From NCBI GenBank assembly GCA_013425425.1, contig JACCLJ010000012.1, positions 1-6,782 on the forward strand: a DNA stretch of 6,782 nucleotides, in the 5' to 3' direction. Made by a program: the position numbers and the translations under genes. The notes below the pieces were generated by a model. It was not told the DNA's origin. It saw only the letters and a list, made by a program, of their open reading frames with translations, and did not search any database. Position 1 is the first letter of the stretch. Each line of letters starts with the position of its first letter. Below are positions 1-5,773 of this stretch, in pieces. This DNA is from Microcaldota archaeon. GTDB lineage: Archaea > Micrarchaeota > Micrarchaeia > Anstonellales > Bilamarchaeaceae.

Positions 1-1197
1 GGTCCCTTCTGCAATTTCCGCCATCCGCGAATTGTTGAATGAGAATTCCTTTCCATCTCTCCTGAAGCTTATTTTTGATTTCTGTTTTTTGCCTGAATGG
101 TCAAAAATATCTATGGTTACGCTCTTGTTTTTCCCGGCCCACGGAGGTTTTTCTTCGACGATGCTCGTATTTGTTTCATTGACTGCAATCCCTTCCTCTC
201 CCCAAAGCGCTTTTGCAAACTCCTCCATCGAGCCGATTACTACGAGTGAGCTTCCGCATGCTGGAGACTGGAGATAATCCGCAAGGGGGTCGCTGTATGC
301 TATTACTTTTATCCCGTTTTCCACCGCATTGCCTGCGGCTTCTGCGACGGGGTCATAATCGCACCCTTGCCCGAACCTTCCTCCGCCAGCGAATATTGCA
401 ATTGCGTCAACGCCCGCCTCGGTGCACTCCTCAATGCCGTTTATCATGCCTGAGGAATACCCCACGCCGTTCTCGTCAAGAACCTTTACGGAGATTATTT
501 CCGCATTGGGAACAATAGTCGTTATCATCTCCGCGATATGCGTTCCATGCCCATTTCCATCTTCTTCCCCGGCTCCGGTATCCAGGAGGCAGATTTTCAA
601 GCTGTTTTCAATGCTTATTCCTTCTGTCGGTTCATTGACGTATGAGATGCTCACCGGGGCATCAACGTAAATCCTGTCCGCTCCTTCCCTTATCAGTTTT
701 CCAAGCTCCCTTTTATCCGTCTCAACAACGGAATACCTGCCTTCGTCTTCTATAATGAGCCTCACGGTTTCGTTGGCTGAAAGCCTTTCAAACGCATCTT
801 TCGCCACGTCGCTTCGCGAGCCTTCCGATGCCACAGTAATGAAATAGTCGCCCCTGCTTTCCACCGTATAATCCTCAATGAAGACATCCATAGTGACGTT
901 GACTATCTCAATCGTCTGCAGGAATTCGTCAACATCTACAAACTCCCCCAAATCCCCCGAGTCCGTCCCGTTCGTCCAATTGGCGCCATCCGTCGCGTTC
1001 ACCCCGTCGGTGCCGTTCGTTGCGTTCCCCAGACCGTCTAGCGTCAGGTTTTCGCTTATATTGAGATAGTCATTCACGTCTGCAAAAATGCCCGAATCGT
1101 TTTCCACAACCACCCCGCTGAGCAGGAGGCTGAGTATAACTAGCGGTGGCAGAATCAAGACTGAAACGTTGCCCTCCCTAGGGGCGGTTTCCCGCAT
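1..1197 (-). CDS. Secreted subtilisin-like (S8) family protein, 3' end cut by window edge
   Basis: An open frame of 399 codons without a stop runs off the left edge. It starts at the ATG at 1197-1195, which has a TATA-like box 26 bases upstream. Residues 11-31 are a hydrophobic signal peptide or anchor. Residues 46-78 form a linker packed with N-glycosylation sequons. Residues 85-195 look like a propeptide or lead-in domain. The S8 core follows: LLDTG with Asp206, GHGTH with His217, SVKVLDENG (236-244), then DAIAIFAGGG (264-273) where families usually have a VINMSLG-type strand. NGIKVIAYSDP (294-304) corresponds to the strand that normally ends in the oxyanion Asn, and SPACGSSLVVIGS (311-323) to the usual PA-VIAVGA stretch. 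Odd points are an Asp-His spacing of only 11 residues (32 in subtilisin BPN'), no Asn at the oxyanion site, and no GTSMA serine motif in the visible part. Residues 359-399 resemble the start of an Ig-like domain. It may be a protease with a displaced serine motif or an inactive S8-fold surface protein. Confidence 0.85.
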   Translation of the reverse strand, partial: MRETAPREGNVSVLILPPLVILSLLLSGVVVENDSGIFADVNDYLNISENLTLDGLGNATNGTDGVNATDGANWTNGTDSGDLGEFVDVDEFLQTIEIVNVTMDVFIEDYTVESRGDYFITVASEGSRSDVAKDAFERLSANETVRLIIEDEGRYSVVETDKRELGKLIREGADRIYVDAPVSISYVNEPTEGISIENSLKICLLDTGAGEEDGNGHGTHIAEMITTIVPNAEIISVKVLDENGVGYSSGMINGIEECTEAGVDAIAIFAGGGRFGQGCDYDPVAEAAGNAVENGIKVIAYSDPLADYLQSPACGSSLVVIGSMEEFAKALWGEEGIAVNETNTSIVEEKPPWAGKNKSVTIDIFDHSGKKQKSKISFRRDGKEFSFNNSRMAEIAEGT

Positions 1198-1218
1198 GAC
1201 GTAGCATCAGAAGTGAAA

Positions 1219-1227
1219 TTTATATAT
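1219..1227 (-). promoter_or_regulatory. TATA-like box for the S8-family gene
   Basis: On the minus strand this reads ATATATAAA. Its centre lies 26 bases upstream of the ATG at 1197, so an archaeal transcript starting about 25 bases downstream of the box would begin at or near the start codon. No Shine-Dalgarno sequence is seen before the ATG, which fits a leaderless mRNA. Confidence 0.55.
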
Positions 1228-1307
1228 TATTCTACTAATGGCACTTAAATCAAAAAAATAAAGAAAACACCACAGAAAAACGGCCTTAAACAACCGACAT
1301 CACAAAC

Positions 1308-1315
1308 TTAATAAA
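1308..1315 (+). promoter_or_regulatory. TATA-like box for the modular glycoprotein gene
   Basis: TTAATAAA followed by TTTT, centred about 26 bases before the ATG at 1338. The intervening bases contain no purine-rich ribosome-binding site, so a leaderless transcript is likely. The 140-base region 1198-1337 holds this box and the divergent one at 1219-1227; nothing else is recognisable in it. Confidence 0.5.
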
Positions 1316-1337
1316 TTTTCCCCGAACGTTATAAGCG

Positions 1338-3410
1338 ATGAGAATTACTTTCACCGCATTCGTCATTCTGCTTTTTGCAGGCACCGCATTTGCACAGATT
1401 GCGACCGAAGGCGGCAACGTCACACAGCTTAATGTCTCGGGAACTTTGAATTCGACCTTCTGGGACGGCGTTTACGGCGAGGTGGTCCTGGGCGCCGCAA
1501 CGAACTATAGTTATACGGTTGTCGGAAACGGAGTGGCACGCCTTAATCTGGTTGCACGCGACCCGAACTGCACGTATACGGGCCTGACGATGCACGTGAT
1601 AGCCGTGAACGGCACAACACTCACGACTCCGCTTTCTGCAGGGAATCTTCCTCAGCTTGACGCATTCGTGGGCATCGGAACGGAGAACGGCAGCAGGACT
1701 TTCACGACAACAAGCACCTTCTCGCTCACGTACGGGACGTTCGTCAACGTTCCGACCGCATACACCTACGCGAACAATGCGTCCTCGCCCGATTTCCGCG
1801 AGGGTTATCTCAACGATGCCGCAGGCAATCTCGTTTTCGTTGCCGTAATAGTGGACAACAGGCCGGACTGGAACGGGACGACGAGCGATTACCAGATCAT
1901 GCTTCCGATGAACGGCACGGCAACGAACTATACTCTCTGGGTCGACGTGAACTACACCTGCCAGAACGGGACCATACCGTCCGACGGGCACAATGAGCAC
2001 ATACTCTATATCTATCCGCCGGGAATTTTTACGGTAAATGCGGGCGATGCTTTCAATCCTTCCATACTCGTGGAAAATCGCGGGAATTACATGGAAAGGG
2101 ATATCGACGTCTATATTTCGCGCTGTCCCGCGGGCTTCACCTGCGGCTCTGCCCTTATAGACGAGCTTAATGCGTACGAGCAGGAAGCAGTTTCCTTCCC
2201 GATAACCGTTGACGGCGTCGGAGAATACGTGCTTACTGTCTGCGCGAGGAACCTGGTTGCGCATACGTGCAGGGATTTCATCGTGGACGTCGTTGCGGAA
2301 TGCGCTGCGGACGGCGATTGCGGCGGAGATGAATATTGCGATAACGGCGCATGCGAGCCGAAGAAAAAAGTGAACGAGGAATGCGAACGCGACGGGCAGT
2401 GCGAGAGCAACGCATGCGAGAGCGGGAAATGCGTTTTTTGCACGGGCAACGACGATTGCGCTTTTGACGAGGCATGCGTAGGCGGCATATGCGAGAAGAT
2501 AGAGTGCGCCTGCGGCTACATAAGCAGCCATGCGTGCATATCCTACGAATGCTGCGCTGACACGGACTGCAGCGCAAGCGAATTCTGCATCAGCCATTTA
2601 TGCGTGGCGAAGGAGCTTGAAATTCTTGTTGTTGAGGGAGAAGCGATTGAAGGCGAGAGCCTGCTGGTGCAGATTGTAAACAACAAGGGGGAAATCGTTC
2701 CGTTCGCAAAAGTCTTTACTGATTATATGACGGTTTATGCCGATGAAAACGGCTATGCAACGATAGGAGTCCCATACAACGGAATGCTTTACGCGGCCAG
2801 GGACGGCTATCCCCAGGCAGGGCTGATGCTTTCCGTAACCAAAAAAGGTTTCTTTGTTGCGGAAGAGGAGATAATCGCAGGGCAGGAAACGGCAATGCGC
2901 GTGGTTGACAGCAGGGGCAACGGCATAAATGGCGCAACCGTTTTCGTGGAGGGCGAAACCGTGGAAACGGATTCGCAGGGATACTTCCCGCATACCTTCG
3001 AAACCTCCGGAACAAAAATCCTGAAAGGAAGAAGAACCGGCTATCTGATAGGAGACAGGGAAATAGATGTTTTGGCGGGCGCAATCCCGGTATGCAGCTT
3101 CCCGGTCATGCTCAATCTCTTCCTGATTCCGCCTGCTTCGCTTTATCTGCTCTGGCTGGTTTCGATAGTGCTCGCATTGGCCAATTTCGCCATGTCCGCA
3201 AGGAGGCTGAAGGTGAGGCCGATGATAAAAGGCGCAATCTATTCGTTTGCCCCGCTCCTGCTCGCGCTGCCGGGCATAAACATCTTCTCGATATGCTTCA
3301 TGTCCAACGTCGTGCTGATTCAGGCGATAATAGAAACAGCCATGCTGGCAAGGAAGCTTAGGGAGAAAAAAACCGGAAACGAAGCTGCCGGGAAGAAAAA
3401 AAAGGAGTAG
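1338..3410 (+). CDS. Modular secreted surface glycoprotein (TEGGNVT domain, Cys-rich block, Ig-like repeats, C-terminal membrane helices)
   Basis: 690 residues, not a named family I recognise. Residues 1-19 are a signal peptide ending AFA. Residues 20-208 are a sequon-rich domain opening TEGGNVT (23-29), with Trp42 and a closing DYQIMLP (184-190); all 13 NXS/T sequons lie in residues 27-212. A beta-rich segment at about 220-318 follows. Residues 322-422 carry 20 cysteines in repeats of the form C-x4/5-D-C-x5-C-x4-C, resembling EGF or Dickkopf-type disulfide modules. Residues 426-502 and 503-580 are two related Ig-like or carboxypeptidase-regulatory-like repeats, marked by VNNKGEIVPFAKVF with DENGYATI and VDSRGNGINGATVF with DSQGYF. 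Hydrophobic helices fall at about 589-619 and 630-670, before a Lys-rich tail (672-690). The bulk should be extracellular, held in the membrane by the C-terminus. A role in adhesion or envelope structure is inferred. The start is supported by signal-peptide placement and the TATA spacing. Confidence 0.88.
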   Translation: MRITFTAFVILLFAGTAFAQIATEGGNVTQLNVSGTLNSTFWDGVYGEVVLGAATNYSYTVVGNGVARLNLVARDPNCTYTGLTMHVIAVNGTTLTTPLSAGNLPQLDAFVGIGTENGSRTFTTTSTFSLTYGTFVNVPTAYTYANNASSPDFREGYLNDAAGNLVFVAVIVDNRPDWNGTTSDYQIMLPMNGTATNYTLWVDVNYTCQNGTIPSDGHNEHILYIYPPGIFTVNAGDAFNPSILVENRGNYMERDIDVYISRCPAGFTCGSALIDELNAYEQEAVSFPITVDGVGEYVLTVCARNLVAHTCRDFIVDVVAECAADGDCGGDEYCDNGACEPKKKVNEECERDGQCESNACESGKCVFCTGNDDCAFDEACVGGICEKIECACGYISSHACISYECCADTDCSASEFCISHLCVAKELEILVVEGEAIEGESLLVQIVNNKGEIVPFAKVFTDYMTVYADENGYATIGVPYNGMLYAARDGYPQAGLMLSVTKKGFFVAEEEIIAGQETAMRVVDSRGNGINGATVFVEGETVETDSQGYFPHTFETSGTKILKGRRTGYLIGDREIDVLAGAIPVCSFPVMLNLFLIPPASLYLLWLVSIVLALANFAMSARRLKVRPMIKGAIYSFAPLLLALPGINIFSICFMSNVVLIQAIIETAMLARKLREKKTGNEAAGKKKKE

Positions 3411-3426
3411 CGCATTTTCGCGCATA

Positions 3427-3435
3427 TTTATAAAA
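3427..3435 (+). promoter_or_regulatory. TATA box of the toxin-antitoxin operon
   Basis: TTTATAAAA, a strong archaeal TATA box just 16 bases after the stop of the upstream gene. Transcription would be expected to start about 25 bases downstream, near 3455-3460, inside the palindrome that immediately follows. This gives a leader of about 30 bases before the antitoxin start. Confidence 0.65.
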
Positions 3436-3436
3436 C

Positions 3437-3462
3437 ATATGTAATATATACATATTACATAT
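3437..3462 (+). promoter_or_regulatory. 26-bp palindromic operator, probably bound by the antitoxin
   Basis: The arms ATATGTAATAT (3437-3447) and ATATTACATAT (3452-3462) are exact reverse complements separated by ATAC. The palindrome starts one base after the TATA box and covers the predicted transcription start. Ribbon-helix-helix antitoxins characteristically bind palindromic operators over their own promoters, so this is the likely site of autorepression by the antitoxin alone or with the toxin. The symmetry is seen directly; the binding is inferred. Confidence 0.7.
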
Positions 3463-3475
3463 ATTAACAGTCGGT

Positions 3476-3480
3476 GGAGG
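3476..3480 (+). promoter_or_regulatory. Shine-Dalgarno sequence deciding the antitoxin start
   Basis: GGAGG matches the archaeal anti-Shine-Dalgarno sequence. It directly touches the GTG at 3481, leaving no spacer, but lies 9 bases before the TTG at 3490. Spacing therefore favours TTG 3490 as the start codon. Confidence 0.6.
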
Positions 3481-3489
3481 GTGAATTTC

Positions 3490-3762
3490 TTGATATTGAA
3501 TCTGAAGATAGAAGGCCTGCCGGAGCAGATCGTGGAGGAGCTCGTTGCAAAAGGAATCGCCAGCAACAAGAGCGAGGCCATCCGCCTGATGATACTGCAT
3601 TATAACGAGCATTTCGGGATAAAATCCATGAGGCAATATCTGGACGACGAGCTGGCGGTAAAGAAAATGCAAAAAATCGACAAGGAGATAGAGGGAGGCA
3701 AGAGAAAAGTTCTTACCGAAAAAGAGGTTTTGAAGAAATATCCGCATCTCAGGGATGTATAA
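3490..3762 (+). CDS. Ribbon-helix-helix antitoxin of a type II toxin-antitoxin module
   Basis: 90 residues from TTG 3490; the frame could also open at GTG 3481 (93 residues) or TTG 3496 (88). TTG 3490 is chosen for its 9-base spacing from GGAGG and because it places a beta strand (LNLKIEGL) right at the N-terminus, as in MetJ/Arc/CopG proteins. The helix-turn-helix part reads PEQIVEELVAKG then NKSEAIRLMI, the classic turn between the two helices of this fold. The C-terminal half (about residues 47-90) is highly charged, ends KKYPHLRDV, and is the part expected to wrap around the toxin. The TAA stop abuts the toxin ATG, so the two are translationally coupled. Expected role: dimeric DNA-binding repressor of its own operon at the palindrome 3437-3462, and neutraliser of the toxin. 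Confidence 0.85.
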   Translation: MILNLKIEGLPEQIVEELVAKGIASNKSEAIRLMILHYNEHFGIKSMRQYLDDELAVKKMQKIDKEIEGGKRKVLTEKEVLKKYPHLRDV

Positions 3763-4023
3763 ATGTACGGCATAGAATTCGACAGTGCCTGGGACCGGTA
3801 TTTTGAAAAGTTGGCACCGGACATCCAGAAGCGGATTTGGAAAAAGATACTGCGGATAAAAGACGGCCTCCCGGGAAGGCATCTGCACTATGGCATCGAC
3901 TACTTTGTGGAGGAAGTCGGGCAATACCGGGTATGCTACAAATCATTCGAGGTCAAGAAAGTAAGGCGGCTTTATTTTGTTGGCGATCACAAGGAATACG
4001 AAAAATGGATGCGTGGACTTTAA
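3763..4023 (+). CDS. RelE/ParE-superfamily toxin
   Basis: 86 residues, the usual size for this superfamily. The ATG follows the antitoxin stop with no spacer; AGGGATG at 3751-3757 inside the antitoxin end could serve as a weak ribosome-binding site. Seen in order: a short strand (GIEFDSAWDRYFEKL), two amphipathic helices (about 8-34), then GLPGRHLHYG (35-44), strand YFVEEVGQYRVCYK (47-60) with the conserved G-x-YR-x-x-Y signature, strand KKVRRLYFVG (65-74), and the closing DHKEYEKW (75-82). Known members cut mRNA in the ribosomal A site (RelE) or poison gyrase (ParE). The basic residues Arg56, Lys60, Arg68, Arg69 and Lys77 and the terminal HKEY pattern look more like the archaeal RelE type, but the target cannot be proved from sequence. 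The gene ends one base before the stop of the convergent gene. Confidence 0.85.
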   Translation: MYGIEFDSAWDRYFEKLAPDIQKRIWKKILRIKDGLPGRHLHYGIDYFVEEVGQYRVCYKSFEVKKVRRLYFVGDHKEYEKWMRGL

Positions 4024-4024
4024 C

Positions 4025-5686
4025 CTATCTTTTCGCCCTCGTTTTATCCCAGACAAGATAACCGACAGCCCCAATGAGCGCCAATATTACTATTATATAT
4101 AGCAGGCTGGAATCGAGCGGGAATCCCAAGCCGGCAGGTGCAGGCGTATACTCCTTCTCAACCCTCTTCTCAAGGAAGGCTTCACGCGAGCCGTAATCTG
4201 CTCCCGCGACAATCGCCGAGCCGCTTTTCGCGATTCCCGGGAACTTAACGATCCTTCCCTCACCGGCCGCAAGCTCATAAGTATTCTCATCCTTTATTTT
4301 CGTGCTTGTTCCCTGCACGGTGATGGTCGCATCCGGCCTGAAATATGCCGTAATGTTGCCCCCATTCGTAAACGTGACAAGGATATCATTCGTTTCCCGG
4401 TCTTCCGTAAATTCCGTTATCCCGAGCATCGACCTGTCGGAGAATTCTACCCTGCCTGCGTTAAAAACTCCCTGCAGCCCGTTCTCGGTGTATTTTTTCG
4501 ATGAGCCGTAAAAGGAAGTTATATTGGCGGTTATCTCCCCGCTTTCCACGTCAACCGGATAGCCGATTCCAATCCTTTCGCCCCTTCCTATCGCAACCGG
4601 CTCCTCCTCCCCGACTGTTCCGGCATAATTGCCGTCAACGAAAACGATTATCCTGGATTTCACGTATTCCAGCGCATTTCCCGTATTTTCATAGGTCACT
4701 TCGAGCTCATTGGAATTGGTATTATACTCGACATTGCCTATCTCGAGGCCCGCCACCGGCCCCGGCACCGGGAAAAATTCAACGTCGACCATGCCCATAC
4801 CAGCGATGCTCTGCCCGAACTTCACAAGCACATGCAGTTTTTCAGAGCCCAGCTCGCGGTTTATGGATTCCTTCATATCGTATGCCGTCTGGGCATATTC
4901 AGTGTCCACAACCATCGCAACCCCTATCTGCCCGTTGCCCGCCTCCTGTTTCATGTAGTTGTAGGTTGCCGTCGGCACTATAGGGCTTATAAGTATGGCC
5001 GGATCGTCTCCCGCAATCAGCGTATCCTCGAACGCATTGCCATCCGAGAGAATGACCTGCTTCTTTGACGGGTTTGCCTGGAAATAAAGCCCTGCGAGCT
5101 CGATATTGTCGTCGAATTTGTCGCCGTTATTTATCTCCCGGTAGCCCAGCGAGTTCCCGGCCATGGAGGTTTTCACTTCATTGTCCACATAACCGTAAAC
5201 CAGTATGTCCTGCGGGTTTTTACCCTTAAGAAAACTTACGACCGCTTCCATATTGCTTTTGTCCACGAATATGAGATACATCGAATTCAGTTTGGCATAT
5301 GCCAGTGCGGAAACCGCATTGTACCCGTAAACCGGGTCGACGAGCACGAATTTTTTTGCGCCGCTCCTCTCCGCAAGCGCGAGGTTCGTTTCATACGGCT
5401 CCTCCGAAACGAGCATCTCGACAGTGTTGCCCCCGTTCCTGAGGCCGTCCGCCATGCCAGTTATCACGGGGCTGGCTGCGGACTGCACGAGCAGGATGTC
5501 CTGCCCGGTTCCTATCTTTCCGTATGCTATCTGGCCGTCGGATGCAGGCGGCACGAAAACGACCGTTTCCCCCGTGACCGCCGCATAGTAAATAGTTGAA
5601 ACAACATCCCTGCCGTCAAGCGAATTGACTACCGCCGTGCTGAAGCACAATGGTGCCAATAGCAGGAATAAAAAAAGCCTCTTCAT
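4025..5686 (-). CDS. Membrane-anchored surface protein with cell-wall-binding-repeat-2-like domain
   Basis: 553 residues. Residues 1-18 are a signal peptide. Residues 20-310 contain three repeats that look like cell-wall-binding repeat 2. The clearest is EPYETNLALAERSGAKK (96-112), then VLVDPVYGYNAVSALAYAK, YLIFVDKSN and ILVYGYVDNEV (161-171). A preceding unit (about 22-94) and a following one (about 180-260, with VILSDG, DTLIAGDDPAILIS) show the same order. In bacteria such repeats come in threes and hold proteins to anionic wall polymers; the ligand here is unknown. Two CARDB/Ig-like domains follow (about 315-410 and 412-510), then a Pro/Ala linker (TPAPAG), one transmembrane helix (528-546) and a basic cytoplasmic end (DKTRAKR). 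It is thus extracellular and C-terminally anchored. The ATG has a TATA-like box 26 bases upstream and no Shine-Dalgarno sequence. The repeat assignment is by pattern only and needs profile confirmation. Confidence 0.85.
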   Translation of the reverse strand: MKRLFLFLLLAPLCFSTAVVNSLDGRDVVSTIYYAAVTGETVVFVPPASDGQIAYGKIGTGQDILLVQSAASPVITGMADGLRNGGNTVEMLVSEEPYETNLALAERSGAKKFVLVDPVYGYNAVSALAYAKLNSMYLIFVDKSNMEAVVSFLKGKNPQDILVYGYVDNEVKTSMAGNSLGYREINNGDKFDDNIELAGLYFQANPSKKQVILSDGNAFEDTLIAGDDPAILISPIVPTATYNYMKQEAGNGQIGVAMVVDTEYAQTAYDMKESINRELGSEKLHVLVKFGQSIAGMGMVDVEFFPVPGPVAGLEIGNVEYNTNSNELEVTYENTGNALEYVKSRIIVFVDGNYAGTVGEEEPVAIGRGERIGIGYPVDVESGEITANITSFYGSSKKYTENGLQGVFNAGRVEFSDRSMLGITEFTEDRETNDILVTFTNGGNITAYFRPDATITVQGTSTKIKDENTYELAAGEGRIVKFPGIAKSGSAIVAGADYGSREAFLEKRVEKEYTPAPAGLGFPLDSSLLYIIVILALIGAVGYLVWDKTRAKR

Positions 5687-5707
5687 GGCGTAAGATGGCG
5701 TAAAAAC

Positions 5708-5716
5708 ATTAATAAA
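5708..5716 (-). promoter_or_regulatory. TATA-like box for the CWB2-like gene
   Basis: On the minus strand this reads TTTATTAAT, centred 26 bases before the ATG at 5686. As with the other envelope genes, the spacing predicts a transcript starting at about the start codon. Confidence 0.5.
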
Positions 5717-5741
5717 CCTAATCTCCGTATGAAAGCCAAAT

Positions 5742-5752
5742 AAAATTAAATA
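5742..5752 (+). promoter_or_regulatory. TATA-like box for the small surface glycoprotein gene
   Basis: AAATTAAATAT, centred about 27 bases before the ATG at 5774. Unlike the other envelope genes it is also followed by an AGGGTGA Shine-Dalgarno-like element (5763-5769), 4 bases before the ATG. A short leader is therefore possible if transcription begins slightly earlier. The region 5687-5773 is the shared divergent promoter with the CWB2-like gene. Confidence 0.45.
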
Positions 5753-5773
5753 TCTTGGTACCAGGGTGAAAAG

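Noticed and set aside
1..40. NNSRMAEIAEG (residues 388-398 of the S8-like protein) as a degenerate GTSMA serine motif with Arg in place of Ser
   Set aside because: The spacing after M-A is wrong and the preceding residues (VTIDIFDHSG to DGKEFSF) fit the strands of an Ig-like repeat better, with AEIAEGT as its usual closing turn.
32..1069. Short plus-strand open frames over the left part
   Set aside because: They lie opposite the 399-codon minus frame, which has the S8 Asp and His motifs, a signal peptide and a promoter.
3410..3423. GCGCATTTTCGCGC just after the glycoprotein stop as a hairpin terminator
   Set aside because: The stem would be only 3-4 bp with no T run after it.
3437..3462. 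Palindrome read as a transcription terminator of the upstream glycoprotein gene or an insertion-element end
   Set aside because: It is AT-only apart from a few bases, has no following T tract, and there is no transposase or matching inverted copy; its place on the TATA box and start site fits an operator.
1329..3581. Two long minus-strand open frames (422 and 327 codons) in one frame opposite the modular glycoprotein
   Set aside because: They mirror the coding bias of the plus-strand gene. Their translations are rich in Arg, Cys and His without domains, signal peptides or start signals, while the plus-strand product has a signal peptide, sequons and clear repeats.
3358..3946. Minus-strand open frames opposite the toxin-antitoxin genes
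   Set aside because: The plus strand holds two recognisable families with coupled spacing, a promoter and an operator; the minus frames show no family features.
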